NCBI RefSeq assembly: GCF_900176205.1
Contig: NZ_LT859959.1
Location: forward strand, 4,051,001-4,115,000
Source: Bradyrhizobium sp. ORS 285
Lineage (GTDB): Bacteria > Pseudomonadota > Alphaproteobacteria > Rhizobiales > Xanthobacteraceae
Reading direction: 5' to 3'
DNA: 64,000 nt
Under the pieces are notes generated by a model. The model was not told the origin of the DNA and made no database searches. It saw only the letters and a list, made by a program, of their open reading frames with translations. Shown in pieces: positions 26,074 to 36,195 of the stretch. Numbering within the stretch: the stretch's first letter is position 1; every line of letters begins with the position of its first letter. Position numbers and translations under genes: made by a program.

Positions 26074-26204
26074 CCCGCGAGTCGATGCTGCCAAGTCCTA
26101 GTCAGCCAGACTTCCCGGGGGGTTTGAGCCCTCCTCCAATGAGTCACTTGTAAATTTCGGCAAATCAGCATATCCTGCACCTATTCTCATCCAGCCGAGG
26201 GGCG

Positions 26205-26575
26205 CTTCCGGATCGTCCAGTTGCGTGGGATGGGACTGCGGTGGATGTGGCGGGCCGAGCGCGGGCGTATGCTGGCGCGGACGAGCGGCCTGTCATGGAC
26301 GGCGAAATCGCGTGGTCCTGGCGCCCCGACGCTGGCGCTAAGTCTCATGTCGGTGCTTTCAGCATCGCATGAGGTGACGGGGGCAAGACAGCCCGGTCCC
26401 CGGGGAGATCGCGTATAAGCGTTAAAACCATCGCGCAGGGACGGCCGGGTGTTTCCAGGCCGTACCTGTGGTGACCGCCGCGTGCTTTTTTTGTTGCACG
26501 CGGGCCATGGGTGCCGGCCAGGCATCCGGCCTTCCCTGCGCCCTCGCGTGTTTCGAGGGTGAGACGAACCGCATG
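26205..26575 (+). repeat. Dispersed structured repeat, copy B
   Basis: Second copy of the repeat seen at 9960-10335. The core starts at CGTGGTCCTGGCGCCCCGA (26311). Outer stem: GCGCAGGGACGGCCGG (26433-26448) / CCGGCCTTCCCTGCGC (26526-26541). Inner hairpin: CCGCGTGC (26478-26485) / GCACGCGG (26496-26503). Final hairpin: GCCCTC / GAGGGT (26540-26560). Relative to copies A and C, both the outer and inner stems carry paired substitutions that keep base-pairing. The remainder of 26074-26640 shows nothing else. Confidence 0.85.
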
Positions 26576-26640
26576 CCTCGGCGTGATCGGCGCGCGAGGG
26601 TGAGGAAGTGTGCCTGCTGATGAGATCGAAGGGCCGTACC

Positions 26641-27729
26641 CTACCCGACCTGCCCCGCAGCCACAGCCGCCTGCGGCAGGGTGATCACAGCACTTCGCCG
26701 CGGCGACATCCGCTCCGCCTGCAGCACCGCGAACGTCAGCACGATGATCGCCGTGCCCTGATGCAGCAGCGCAAGCGAGATCGGCACCACCATCAGCAAG
26801 GTCGCGATGCCGAGCACCGCCTGGACCAGGATCGCCGCGAGAAGCCGGTGGGCCCCGCGCACCATGTCGCGGCCGGCGCCCGCACGCATCACGTCGAAGG
26901 CGTGCCACGCCGCCAGCGCCAGCAGCGTATAGGCCGTCATGCGATGCATGAACTGCACCGTCAGATGGTTCTCAAACAGATTGATCCACCACGGCGCGTG
27001 GGCGAAGAGATCGGCCGCCTGGGGGATCAGGCTGCCGTCGATCTCCGGCCAGGTGTTGTAGACGAGACCGGCGCGGAGACCTGCGACCAGGGCGCCGAGA
27101 TAGAGCTGCACGAAAGTGACGCCGACCAGCATCCAGGCGGTGAGCCGCAGCCGGGCCGGCACGTCGGCCTCGTCGCGCGGCTTGAGTCGCCGCAAGGTCC
27201 AGACGATCGAGGCGAAGATCAGAAGCGCCAGCGACAGATGCGTCGCCAGACGGACCGGCGCCACCTCGGTGCGCTCGGTGAGGCCCGACGCCACCATCCA
27301 CCAGCCGACCGCGCCCTGCAGCGCGCCGAGGCCGAAGATCAGCCAGAGACGGCGGCCGAGCGGCCCGGAAACGGCGCCACGCCACAGGAACCACAGGAAC
27401 GGCAGCAGATAGACCATGCCGATGACGCGGCCGAGCAGCCGGTGACCCCACTCCCACCAGAAGATCGTCTTGAACTCGTGCAAGGTCATGCCGGCATTCA
27501 TCTGCCGGTATTGCGGGATCTGCTTGTACGCTTCGAACGCGTCGGTCCAGGCCTGCTCCGAGAGTGGCGGCAGCGTGCCGGTGACCGGCTTCCATTCGAC
27601 GATCGACAGTCCGGATTCGGTCAGCCGGGTCGCACCGCCGACCAGCACCATCAGCGCGATCAGGCCGGCAACGATCGAGAGCCAGACGCGGATCGCGGCA
27701 GTGTCTCGGGCGTGGGGAACCGTGGTCAT
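26641..27729 (-). CDS. ctaA: Heme A synthase (CtaA/COX15)
   Basis: 362-residue eight-helix inner-membrane enzyme that oxidises the heme O methyl group to the formyl group of heme A for cytochrome aa3 oxidases. Signatures: [34 protein letters not shown], the tryptophan-rich [22 protein letters not shown] and ISLALLHQG, with the paired heme-ligand histidines. Alphaproteobacterial COX15-type enzymes have this length. It is divergent from the DUF2842 gene. Confidence 0.95.
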   Translation of the reverse strand: MTTVPHARDTAAIRVWLSIVAGLIALMVLVGGATRLTESGLSIVEWKPVTGTLPPLSEQAWTDAFEAYKQIPQYRQMNAGMTLHEFKTIFWWEWGHRLLGRVIGMVYLLPFLWFLWRGAVSGPLGRRLWLIFGLGALQGAVGWWMVASGLTERTEVAPVRLATHLSLALLIFASIVWTLRRLKPRDEADVPARLRLTAWMLVGVTFVQLYLGALVAGLRAGLVYNTWPEIDGSLIPQAADLFAHAPWWINLFENHLTVQFMHRMTAYTLLALAAWHAFDVMRAGAGRDMVRGAHRLLAAILVQAVLGIATLLMVVPISLALLHQGTAIIVLTFAVLQAERMSPRRSAVITLPQAAVAAGQVG

Positions 27730-27831
27730 GGAGGTTGAGCGCTCGATTGAACCTAAGCTGTCAGGCCCTTATAATCCCGGTGAATTCACGCGCAAGCCGC
27801 GCCGCCCCAAACCCAGGCTGACATTCCCGTC

Positions 27832-28050
27832 ATGACCATCCGCACCCGCAAATTGATCGGCGCGATCGCGCTGTTGCTGCTCGCCTTCGCCTGGTCGATG
27901 ATGGGCATGGTGCTGGCGCAATTCCCCCTGATCGCCAATTCCGGCTGGATGCAGGCGGTGTATTACGTCGTGGTCGGCATGGGCTGGGTGCTGCCGGCCA
28001 TGCCGATCGTGAGCTGGATGCTGCGCCCCGATCCGGCGCAGGAAAGCTGA
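27832..28050 (+). CDS. DUF2842 small membrane protein
   Basis: 72 residues with two membrane helices (LIGAIALLLLAFAWSMMGMVLA and MQAVYYVVVGMGWVLPAMPIVSWM). The sequence and the conserved GMGWVLPAMPIVSWM end match the alphaproteobacterial DUF2842 family, of unknown function and often next to cytochrome-oxidase assembly genes. Here it is divergent from ctaA with a 102-bp gap, so a role near the respiratory chain is plausible but inferred. Confidence 0.85.
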   Translation: MTIRTRKLIGAIALLLLAFAWSMMGMVLAQFPLIANSGWMQAVYYVVVGMGWVLPAMPIVSWMLRPDPAQES

Positions 28051-28064
28051 GTCGGCCGGGCTAA

Positions 28065-29153
28065 TCAGCCGAGGTCGAGCTCGGGTCGCGGCGCGAATTT
28101 TTGTCGCGGCAGGGTCACCCCGGCCATCAGCACCTTCAGCGCCCGCAGCGAGCGCGAGCGGCCGTCCCAGGCGATACGCGGCAGCATGTGCAGATCGGTG
28201 CGGCCCTCGCTCTGCACGACCCCGCCGATCGCCGTGGCGGCGCTGACGAAGCCCGCCTGCTCCGCAAGCACTACATCGCTGCGGCGGAAGGAGTCGCGAT
28301 CGCCGAACGGATACGCCATGTGCCGGACCGGGCGCCGCAGCGCCGTCTCCAGCACCGCCTTGCCCATCGCGATCTCGCGCTGGGCATCGGCGTCCTTGAG
28401 ATGCGCGAGCACAGGATAATGCACCGTGGCGCTGCCGATGGTGACCTTGGGATCGGCCGCCAGCCTGGAGATATCGGCCCAATCCATCGACGTCTCGCGC
28501 GTCAGTGCCGACAGATCGAATCCATGGCGCGAGCAGAGATCGCGGATCGCGCCCGACAGCTCCGCGGGCGGCAGCTTGCGCAGCCAGGCGAAGAGATAGG
28601 CGTACAGCTCGGCCTTTTCGGCCGGCTTGAACACGGAGAAGCGCTGTTCGCGATGATCGATGACCAGATTGATGCGGGCTTCCCGCGCGGTGACGGCCTC
28701 GAGCGCCAGCCACCAGGCTTCGCCGAGCCCGTCAGGAAAGGCGGTGGGCACATAGGCCGTGAACGGCACGCCGTGGCGGGCCAGCACGGGATAGGCATGC
28801 GTGATCAGGTCTTTCGCGCCGCCATCGAAGGTCAGGCAGGCAAACTGTCGGCTTTCGGGCAGCCGCACCGAGCGCTCACAGGCCTCGTCAAGCGAGACGA
28901 TATCATAGCCCCAGCGCTTGAGCGCACGGATGACCTTGTCGAGAAAGGCCGGCGTGATCTCGGAGCGCTTGAGCGGCTGAAACGCATCCTTGCGGCGCGG
29001 GCGCACGCGCTCGAACCGAAGGATGGCACCGGCGCCCCGCGTCGCGCGCGAGGCCAGCAACGCGCGGCCGCTGAAATAGGCCAGTTCGAGCCGGGCGCTG
29101 CGCAGCCACCTGTTGTCCGACGACAAATCCCGCGTCCCTTCCGCAAAGCCCAC
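28065..29153 (-). CDS. Polysaccharide-deacetylase-fold protein with lost metal ligands
   Basis: 362 residues with an NodB-homology fold in the middle and C-terminal parts. Motif 1 reads LTFDGG (D110 kept, second Asp replaced by G111) instead of TFDDG. Motif 2 reads GSATVHYP, with Ala242 and Tyr246 where the two metal histidines of HS/TxxH should be. All three usual metal ligands are therefore missing, while the surrounding fold (MAYPFGDRDSF, VPTAFP) remains. It starts with GTG. It lies at the edge of the exopolysaccharide locus, and may bind polysaccharide or act as a scaffold rather than deacetylate. Confidence 0.83.
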   Translation of the reverse strand: MGFAEGTRDLSSDNRWLRSARLELAYFSGRALLASRATRGAGAILRFERVRPRRKDAFQPLKRSEITPAFLDKVIRALKRWGYDIVSLDEACERSVRLPESRQFACLTFDGGAKDLITHAYPVLARHGVPFTAYVPTAFPDGLGEAWWLALEAVTAREARINLVIDHREQRFSVFKPAEKAELYAYLFAWLRKLPPAELSGAIRDLCSRHGFDLSALTRETSMDWADISRLAADPKVTIGSATVHYPVLAHLKDADAQREIAMGKAVLETALRRPVRHMAYPFGDRDSFRRSDVVLAEQAGFVSAATAIGGVVQSEGRTDLHMLPRIAWDGRSRSLRALKVLMAGVTLPRQKFAPRPELDLG

Positions 29154-29226
29154 TTGAAACCAAACCGACTGCGCCCACCTGATGCTGACAGACCATGGCG
29201 CGATCGCGTCATCGTCGAGGTCGCAT

Positions 29227-29255
29227 GATCTTTAAGAACATTTCCTCTTAAGATC
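29227..29255. promoter_or_regulatory. AT-rich inverted repeat between polysaccharide genes
   Basis: GATCTTTAAGA-ACATTTCC-TCTTAAGATC is an almost perfect inverted repeat (one extra T in the left arm) in the 260-bp gap between the divergent deacetylase-like and CelD-like genes. It is a candidate operator for this locus. The regulator is unknown. Confidence 0.4.
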
Positions 29256-29413
29256 GGGTGGCAGATGCCGATTTGAACAGGTCTTTTAGTCCGTCTTTCC
29301 CGATTTGGGACGCGATCATTGCCATTACCTTTTGTTGAGACTTCTTTGCGAGGGTCTCTCGACGCCAAGCAACAAAATTCCAAGACATCCTCCACGACAA
29401 CGCGAGCTGCGCG

Positions 29414-30634
29414 ATGACCATGGCCGCCGTGATCGAGAGCCGGACGGCGCAGGCGCCCGCGCAAAAACTGATGTCTGGCATCGCTGAAGTCGACATCATC
29501 TCCGATCTTGCCGCCGCCGAGCCGGTCTGGCGCGCGCTCGAATCTCCCGACCATGTCTCGACGCCGTACCAGCGAATCGATTTGCTCGGCGCGTGGCAAC
29601 GCGCTGTCGGCACGCGCGAGCATGCGTCACCGTTCGTCGTCGTCGGGCGTGATGCCGAGCAGCGTCCCCTGATGCTGCTGCCGCTGGCATTGCGTAACGC
29701 CTTCGGCGTGCGTGTCGCCACCTTCATGGGCGGCAAGCACACGACCTTCAACATGCCGCTGATGGATCGCGACTTCGCCGCGCGCGCGGACGCCGGCGAT
29801 CTCGACGTCCTGCTCGCAGGATTGCGCGATCACGGCGGTGTCGACGTGCTTGCGCTGTCGCAGCAGCCGATGCGCTGGCGCGACCTCCCCAATCCCATGG
29901 CGCACTGGCCGCACCAACCGTCGGTGAACGACTGCCCGGTGCTGCTGATGCCACCCGGCGCCGCGCCGACGGCGCTGTTGTCGAACTCCTTCCGCAAGCG
30001 GCTCAAGAGCAAGGAGAAGAAGCTGCAGGCGCTGCCCGGCTATCGTTACATGATCGCCGACAGCGACGCCGAGATCGGCGAGATGCTGGACTGGTTCTTT
30101 CGCGTCAAGCCACTCCGCATGGCCGAGCAGAAGCTGCCGAACGTGTTCGCCGAGCCGGGAATCGAAGAATTCGTACGGCTGGCCTGCATGGCCAAGCTCG
30201 GCTGCGGTCGTCGCGCCATCGAGATTCACGCATTGCGTTGCGACGCCGAGATCATCGCCCTGTTCGCCGGCGTCGCCGACGGCACGCGCTTCTCGATGAT
30301 GTTCAACACCTACACGCTGTCCGAGAACGCGCGCTGGAGCCCGGGGCTGATCCTGATGCGCTCGATCATCGATCACTATGCGCAACAGGATTTCCGCGCG
30401 CTCGATCTCGGCATCGGCTCGGACGACTACAAGCGGGTGTTCTGCAAGGACGACGAGCCGATCTTCGACAGCTTCATTCCGCTGACCGCGCGCGGCCGCG
30501 TGGCCGCGAGCGCCATGGCTGCGATCGGGCGGGCGAAGCATGCCGTCAAGCACAGCCCCGCCCTGTTCCGCCTCGCGCAGCGTCTCCGCGGCGCGCTGCA
30601 GCCGCGGAGGGGCAACGTGAAGGATGAGGACTAA
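29414..30634 (+). CDS. GNAT/CelD-like acetyltransferase family protein (polysaccharide locus)
   Basis: 406 residues related to the CelD/BcsL-type proteins with a C-terminal GNAT fold (RRAIEIHALRCDAEIIALFAGVADGTRFSMMFNTYTL, then SPGLILMRSIIDHYAQQDFRALDLGIGSDDYKRVFC). Members accompany exopolysaccharide and cellulose genes and probably acetylate a sugar or lipid intermediate. The ATG at 29414 is followed two codons later by another at 29420. The stop codon overlaps that of the convergent ExoP-like gene (CTAA at 30631-30634). Confidence 0.83.
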   Translation: MTMAAVIESRTAQAPAQKLMSGIAEVDIISDLAAAEPVWRALESPDHVSTPYQRIDLLGAWQRAVGTREHASPFVVVGRDAEQRPLMLLPLALRNAFGVRVATFMGGKHTTFNMPLMDRDFAARADAGDLDVLLAGLRDHGGVDVLALSQQPMRWRDLPNPMAHWPHQPSVNDCPVLLMPPGAAPTALLSNSFRKRLKSKEKKLQALPGYRYMIADSDAEIGEMLDWFFRVKPLRMAEQKLPNVFAEPGIEEFVRLACMAKLGCGRRAIEIHALRCDAEIIALFAGVADGTRFSMMFNTYTLSENARWSPGLILMRSIIDHYAQQDFRALDLGIGSDDYKRVFCKDDEPIFDSFIPLTARGRVAASAMAAIGRAKHAVKHSPALFRLAQRLRGALQPRRGNVKDED

Positions 30635-32943
30635 GCCGCGACGCCGCGCGGGTCCGGCTGGTTGAGGCTGGCACCGCCGAGCGGCGCGGTCAGCATGGTG
30701 ACGGCGCCGAAGCCGACCTCGCGCAGCTGCTCGCTCATCTGGCTGCGCGCCTCCGCAGGCATGGCGGGATCGGGAACAACGACGGCGCGCGCTGACGTTG
30801 TCAGCAACTCGGCCGGAAGATCGGAGGCGTTGCCGGCGTCGAGCAGCACGTGGTCATAGACCCGCAGCAGCGCATCGATCGCAAGCGCCAACCGCGGCGA
30901 TTGCAGCTGGTTGCGATCGGCACCGGGACGGCCGGCATTGACGAGATGCAGCCGGGAGGCCCGGTCCTTGGTGATGATGGACGCGAACGTCGCCTCGCCC
31001 AGCATCAGCTCGATCAATCCCGGCGCAGCCGGATCGACCGAGAGGCTGGCGAGCAACTGGGGCCGGCCGGCGAGATCGACGAGCACCACCCGCGCCTCTC
31101 GCGCCAAGGTGCGGGCGAGCGACAGAGCGGTAGCGGTGACGGCCTCGCTGCCCGCGGTGCCGAGTACGGTAATCTTGCGGGCAGCCTCGCCCGCGGCAAG
31201 CAGGCTGGCCGAGAGCTGGTCGAGCTCGGTTGACGGCGGAGGCGCCGGCTTCACGGGCTCGGGAGCCGGCGGCGAGCCGGCGGCGGATGGCGGAGCGACG
31301 GCAACGGGAGCCGGAGGGGCGACTTGGGCGGTGACGGGTTGGGCGACGACGGGAGGTGCGGTAACAGGGGGTGGCGCAGCCACGGAGAGTGCAGGAGCCG
31401 CCATCACCGGCTCAACCCGCGCCGTCGGCGCCACCGCGACGACGACGGGCGTGATCGGCCCAAGAGCTGTTGCACGCGGCGCAGTGAGGCGCAGCAGCTC
31501 ACCGGTCATGACCACGCCCGAGGTGAGCATCAAGGTGGCCAACGTCGCGATCAGCACGATCGGCAGCTTCTTCGGATAGGCCGGCGTGTTCGACACCACC
31601 GCCCGCGAAATGATCCGCCCTTCCGCCGGCGGCGTGTCGAGCGACTCGCGGGTGTTGGCTTCACGGTATTTGGCAAGATACGACTCGAGCAGGTCGCGCT
31701 GCGCCTTGGCCTCACGGTCCAGCGCCCGCAGCTTGACGTCCTCGCCGTTGGTCGAAGAGGCCTGCTTCTTGGCCTGCTCCAGATTCTGGGTCAGCATCTG
31801 CACCCGCCCCTCGGCAATGCGCGCGTCGCTGTCGAGCGAGCGCGAGATCTTGCCGGCTTCGTCGCGGATCTGGCGGTCGAGGTCGGCCAGCTGAGCCTTC
31901 AGCTCCTTGATGCGCGGATGGTTGTCGAGCAGCGTCGACGACTGCTCGGCCAGCTGCGCGCGCAGATTCACGCGCTGCTCGGACAGCCGCCGCATCAGCT
32001 CGGAGTTGAGGACCTCGGAGGCCTCGATCGGCTGCCCGCTCTGCAGCATCTCACGGATCAGCCGCGCCTTGGTCTCGGCATCCGACTTCAATGCCCGGGC
32101 ATTGTTGAGCTGGGTGCTGGTCTCGCCCATCTGTTGGTTGGAGAGCGAGGTGTTGTTGGTGCCCATGAACGAATTCGACTTGGCACGGAACTCCTCGACC
32201 CGCGACTCCGCCTCCTCGACCTTCTTGCGCAGGCTCTGAATCTCCCCGGCCAGCCACTGGCTCGCCGACTTCGCCTGAGCCTGCCGCGCAGTCTGCTGAA
32301 CAACGAGGTAGCCGTCGGCAATGGAGTTGGCGACCTGGGCGGCGAGCTCCGGATCCTGCGACTGGAATTCGATGACGAGGACGCGCGACTTGTCCACGGC
32401 ATAGACGGTCAGCCGTTCATAATAGGCGTCCATGACGCGCTCATCCGGCGTCATAGCTAGGGGATCCCTGACCAGTCCGAGCATCGCGGCAATGGACTTC
32501 AGCGGCGACACGCCGCGCAAGACGGAATCAAACTCCGGCAGTTCGTTGAGCTTGTTCTTCCTGATGATGTCGCGGGCCAGGTCGCGCGACAGCACCAGTT
32601 GCACCTGGCTCGTCACCGCCTCGGCGTCGAGCGCCTGGCGCTCTTCCACGCGCTCGCTGTTCGGACGCAGAAACACGTTCTCGCGGCCGTCGATCAGGAT
32701 GCGCGCTTCGGACTTGTAGCGCGGCGTGATCATGTTGACCGCCGTGACCGCCAGGCCCAATGCAAACAGCGTCGGCAGCAGAATAAACCAGCGCTTTCGC
32801 GCCAAAGCGCGACCGATCAGCCGAATGTCGAGATCGCCGGACGCGACGGGCTCGGCCGAAGACGACGAGCTTCTAACAGGCTGAACCGAAGCCTCATCCG
32901 CCCCTTTCTTCTTGCCGGCACGCCAGAACGCCAACTGCATCAT
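30631..32943 (-). CDS. Wzc/ExoP-like chain-length protein with a degenerate BY-kinase domain
   Basis: 770-residue inner-membrane polysaccharide co-polymerase. The Wzz-type part has TM1 (WFILLPTLFALGLAVTAV), a long periplasmic coiled-coil region (about residues 215-430) and TM2 near 475-495. A Pro/Ala/Val-rich linker (about 505-570) follows, then a BY-kinase-like domain. In that domain the Walker A position reads GTAGSEAVTA (from residue 595) with no GKT/S. The second motif is VDLAGRP, Walker B is VLLDAG (about 705-710), and no C-terminal tyrosine cluster exists. It should control chain length and export without autophosphorylation. It is divergent from the glycosyltransferase gene. Confidence 0.9.
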   Translation of the reverse strand: MMQLAFWRAGKKKGADEASVQPVRSSSSSAEPVASGDLDIRLIGRALARKRWFILLPTLFALGLAVTAVNMITPRYKSEARILIDGRENVFLRPNSERVEERQALDAEAVTSQVQLVLSRDLARDIIRKNKLNELPEFDSVLRGVSPLKSIAAMLGLVRDPLAMTPDERVMDAYYERLTVYAVDKSRVLVIEFQSQDPELAAQVANSIADGYLVVQQTARQAQAKSASQWLAGEIQSLRKKVEEAESRVEEFRAKSNSFMGTNNTSLSNQQMGETSTQLNNARALKSDAETKARLIREMLQSGQPIEASEVLNSELMRRLSEQRVNLRAQLAEQSSTLLDNHPRIKELKAQLADLDRQIRDEAGKISRSLDSDARIAEGRVQMLTQNLEQAKKQASSTNGEDVKLRALDREAKAQRDLLESYLAKYREANTRESLDTPPAEGRIISRAVVSNTPAYPKKLPIVLIATLATLMLTSGVVMTGELLRLTAPRATALGPITPVVVAVAPTARVEPVMAAPALSVAAPPPVTAPPVVAQPVTAQVAPPAPVAVAPPSAAGSPPAPEPVKPAPPPSTELDQLSASLLAAGEAARKITVLGTAGSEAVTATALSLARTLAREARVVLVDLAGRPQLLASLSVDPAAPGLIELMLGEATFASIITKDRASRLHLVNAGRPGADRNQLQSPRLALAIDALLRVYDHVLLDAGNASDLPAELLTTSARAVVVPDPAMPAEARSQMSEQLREVGFGAVTMLTAPLGGASLNQPDPRGVAA

Positions 32944-33189
32944 CCACTCCCGCGGGATCTACGCCACGCCGCCACCATACGTGGTACAATTACACTCCAT
33001 TAAGGTTGCTGACGGGTTAACCGAAAAACCGTCCAGCGATCCTTGCAGCAAACATGGGAGATCCTGACTTTAAAGTTGAGCTCGGCTTGCGCCAGATCGT
33101 CACAATCTCGCATCGAGTGAGGGGGCGAAGGGCACCAGGTGAGACTTTGTTAACCATCAATAATCTATCGAGAGGAGGTGATAACAGGA

Positions 33190-34425
33190 ATGAGACGAGA
33201 GGCGCCCGTGCTTCCTCTATCCGCCAGTCGTCAGATCGGCTCACGCAGCGGCGCCTGGCAGGTCGCAGCCGGTGGCTCTGACGAGCGCGACATGGTTCCG
33301 TCTCCTGACAAGCCGCTGAAGATCCTTCATGCCGTCCGGGCTCCGGTCGGCGGCATCTTCCGGCACATCCTCGACCTTGCCAACGGCCAGGCCGACCGTG
33401 GCCACGACGTCGGCATCGTCGCCGACAGCCTGACCGGTGGCGAACGCGCAGATGCAGCGCTGGCGCAGATCGCGCCGCGATTGAGGCTGGGCGTCCACCG
33501 CATCGCCATTCATCGCGAGCCCTGGCCGACCGATGTCGTGGCGTTGAGCCGGTTCTCTCGACTGGCGCGCAACATCGGTCCGGACGTGCTGCACGGTCAT
33601 GGTGCCAAAGCCGGCGCGTTCGTCCGCCTGCTTCCGCATCGCCCCGGCACGATCCGAATCTACACGCCTCACGGCGGCTCCCTGCACTATCCGCGCAACA
33701 CGCTGAAGGGTGCACTCTACGGACGGCTCGAACGGGCGCTGATGAACCGGACCGACCTTTTCCTGTTCGAGAGCGTGTTCGCCCGCGACACCTATGAGCG
33801 GATGATCGGCCATCCCCAGGGCCTCGTTCATTGCGTCTTCAACGGCGTGACCGCCGGCGAATTCGATCCGGTCACGGTGGCCATGGATCAGACCGATCTC
33901 GCTTATGTCGGCGAGTTCCGGTACATCAAGGGCGCCGATCTTCTGATCGATGCCGTGGCGCAGCTGCGCGATCGCGGCCGGCCGGTGACGCTCACGCTGG
34001 GCGGCGATGGCGAAGAGATGCCCAGGCTCCAGGCGCAGGTCGAGCGCCTGGGTTTGACAACTGCCGTGCGTTTCATCGGACACGTGAAGGCGCGTGACGG
34101 ATTTTCCAAGGGCCGCCTGCTCGTCGTGCCCTCGCGCGGCGACTCCATGCCCTATGTCGTGATCGAAGCTGGAGCAGCCGGGGTTCCGATGATCGCGGCG
34201 AGGATCGGCGGCATCCCGGAGATCTTCGGGCCGCACAGCGAGGCGCTGTTCATGCCGGGCAATGCCGTCGCGATGGCCGATGCGATCGCAGCGGCGCTCG
34301 ACGATCCCGCCACTGCGCAACTGCGCGCCAAGGCGCTGCGCGAACGCGTCTTCCAGCACTTTTCGCAGAAGGCCATGGTCGAAGGCGTGCTCGACAGCTA
34401 CCGCGAAGCGTTTACCAAGACCTGA
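33190..34425 (+). CDS. GT4-family glycosyltransferase
   Basis: 411 residues (GT-B fold). The C-terminal half has LAYVGEFRYIKGADLLIDAV and GGDGEEMPRL, followed by the retaining-GT signature VIEAGAAGVPMIAARIGGIPEI with its spaced glutamates. The N-terminal half opens with ILHAVRAPVGGIFRHILDLA. AGGAGGTGAT (33173-33182) supports the ATG at 33190. A later ATG at 33292 (MVPSPDKPLKILH) is closer to the family start and is a real alternative. It probably adds a sugar to the lipid-linked exopolysaccharide unit begun by the next gene product. Confidence 0.88.
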   Translation: MRREAPVLPLSASRQIGSRSGAWQVAAGGSDERDMVPSPDKPLKILHAVRAPVGGIFRHILDLANGQADRGHDVGIVADSLTGGERADAALAQIAPRLRLGVHRIAIHREPWPTDVVALSRFSRLARNIGPDVLHGHGAKAGAFVRLLPHRPGTIRIYTPHGGSLHYPRNTLKGALYGRLERALMNRTDLFLFESVFARDTYERMIGHPQGLVHCVFNGVTAGEFDPVTVAMDQTDLAYVGEFRYIKGADLLIDAVAQLRDRGRPVTLTLGGDGEEMPRLQAQVERLGLTTAVRFIGHVKARDGFSKGRLLVVPSRGDSMPYVVIEAGAAGVPMIAARIGGIPEIFGPHSEALFMPGNAVAMADAIAAALDDPATAQLRAKALRERVFQHFSQKAMVEGVLDSYREAFTKT

Positions 34426-34554
34426 CGGCATTTACCATCGCTAACCGTTTCTTCCGATTTACCAATTAATCCCGCCGATGGGGAATTTCCCCCGGCGCTT
34501 TCAGCGCTTACATGACCATGAATACTAACAAACATAATCCGGGCTTGTACGACT

Positions 34555-36108
34555 GTGGAACCGATCAACGCTCGCTCGATGTTGGATGCTGCGGCCGCCA
34601 CGGCCGCATCGACCGCCGCGGCCGGACGGCCGGCCGTTGAACGGCGCCGCCGCCTGTCGCCCGCCGCCCTTGCTGTCGCCAATCAAAAGGTTCACCGCGC
34701 CTACTCTCCCATCGTTCTCGCCGGAGTCGTGCGCATCACGGACTTCATGCTGCTGAGCATCGTCGGCAGCCTCGTCTACTTCGGCTACGTCGTTCCGCTC
34801 AGCGGCTTCCATTGGGAGTATCTCGTTGCCATCCTCGGCTTGGCAGTGAGCGCTGTGGTCTGCTTCCAGGCCGCCGACATCTATCAGATCCAGGTCTTCC
34901 GCGCGCAGGTGCGGCAGATGACCCGGATGATCTCGTCCTATTGCTTCGTGTTCCTGTTGTTCATCGGGCTGTCCTTCTTTGCCAAGATCGGCAGCGAGGT
35001 CTCCCGCCTGTGGCTGGCGGCGTTCTTCTTCATCGGGCTGGGTGCGCTGATCGCGAGCCGCGTCGTGCTGCGCAACCTGATCCGCAGCTGGGCGAGACAA
35101 GGTCGGCTCGATCGGCGCACGATCATCGTCGGCGCCGACCAGAGCGGCGAAGACCTGGTGCGGGCGCTGAAGGCGCAGGACGATTCCGAGATCGAGATTC
35201 TCGGCGTATTCGATGACCGCAACGACTCCCGTGCGCTCGAGACCTGCGCCGGCGCGCCCAAGCTCGGCAAAGTCGACGACATCGTCGAGTTCGCCCGCCG
35301 CACCCGCGTCGACCTCGTGCTGTTCGCGCTGCCGATCTCGGCGGAGACACGCATCCTCGACATGCTGAAGAAACTGTGGGTGCTGCCGGTCGACATCCGC
35401 CTCTCGGCCCATACCAACAAGCTCCGCTTCCGCCCCCGCTCCTATTCCTATCTCGGCACCGTGCCGACGCTCGACGTCTTCGAGGCGCCGATCACGGATT
35501 GGGACCTCGTGATGAAGCTGCTGTTCGACCGGCTGGTCGGCGGCCTGATCCTGCTGCTCGCGCTGCCGGTGATGGCGCTGGTCGCGCTCGCGATCAAGCT
35601 CGATAGTCCGGGACCGGTGCTGTTCCGGCAAAAGCGGTTCGGCTTCAACAATGAGCGGATCGACGTCTTCAAATTCCGCTCTCTGTATCATCATCAGGCC
35701 GATCCGACGGCGTCGAAGGTCGTCACCAAGAACGACCCGCGCGTGACCCGCGTTGGCCGCTTCATCCGCAAGACCAGCCTCGACGAGCTGCCGCAGCTGT
35801 TCAACGTGGTCTTCAAGGGCAATCTCTCCCTCGTCGGGCCCCGGCCGCATGCCGTCCAGGGCAAGCTGCAGAACCGGATGTTCGACGAGGCCGTCGACGG
35901 CTACTTCGCCCGCCATCGCGTCAAGCCCGGGATTACCGGCTGGGCGCAGATCAATGGCTGGCGCGGCGAGATCGACAACCAGGAGAAGATCCAGAAGAGG
36001 GTCGAGTTCGATCTTTACTACATCGAGAACTGGTCCGTGCTGTTCGACCTCTACATCCTGCTCAAGACGCCGCTGGCGCTGATGACGAAGAACGAGAACG
36101 CCTACTGA
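34555..36108 (+). CDS. Undecaprenyl-phosphate sugar phosphotransferase (ExoY/WcaJ-like)
   Basis: 517-residue polyprenyl-phosphate hexose-1-phosphate transferase that starts the polysaccharide repeat unit. It has four N-terminal membrane helices and a central nucleotide-binding-like CoA_binding_3 domain ([19 protein letters not shown]). A further hydrophobic segment ([24 protein letters not shown]) leads into the catalytic domain with [31 protein letters not shown] and [15 protein letters not shown]. It begins at a GTG. It lies between the GT4 gene and the polymerase gene, all in one direction. Confidence 0.93.
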   Translation: MEPINARSMLDAAAATAASTAAAGRPAVERRRRLSPAALAVANQKVHRAYSPIVLAGVVRITDFMLLSIVGSLVYFGYVVPLSGFHWEYLVAILGLAVSAVVCFQAADIYQIQVFRAQVRQMTRMISSYCFVFLLFIGLSFFAKIGSEVSRLWLAAFFFIGLGALIASRVVLRNLIRSWARQGRLDRRTIIVGADQSGEDLVRALKAQDDSEIEILGVFDDRNDSRALETCAGAPKLGKVDDIVEFARRTRVDLVLFALPISAETRILDMLKKLWVLPVDIRLSAHTNKLRFRPRSYSYLGTVPTLDVFEAPITDWDLVMKLLFDRLVGGLILLLALPVMALVALAIKLDSPGPVLFRQKRFGFNNERIDVFKFRSLYHHQADPTASKVVTKNDPRVTRVGRFIRKTSLDELPQLFNVVFKGNLSLVGPRPHAVQGKLQNRMFDEAVDGYFARHRVKPGITGWAQINGWRGEIDNQEKIQKRVEFDLYYIENWSVLFDLYILLKTPLALMTKNENAY

Positions 36109-36195
36109 TGTCTGGGATCCGAAGCAGGCACCAGCCCGCTTCGTGTGTTTGTTGGATCGGTCCCGCCACGCGTTGCGTATGAGTGTGAGTTCGTG

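Noticed and set aside
26187..26908. Minus-strand frame extending from the structured repeat into ctaA
   Set aside because: Its last part is ctaA read out of frame and the rest is repeat sequence; no independent support.
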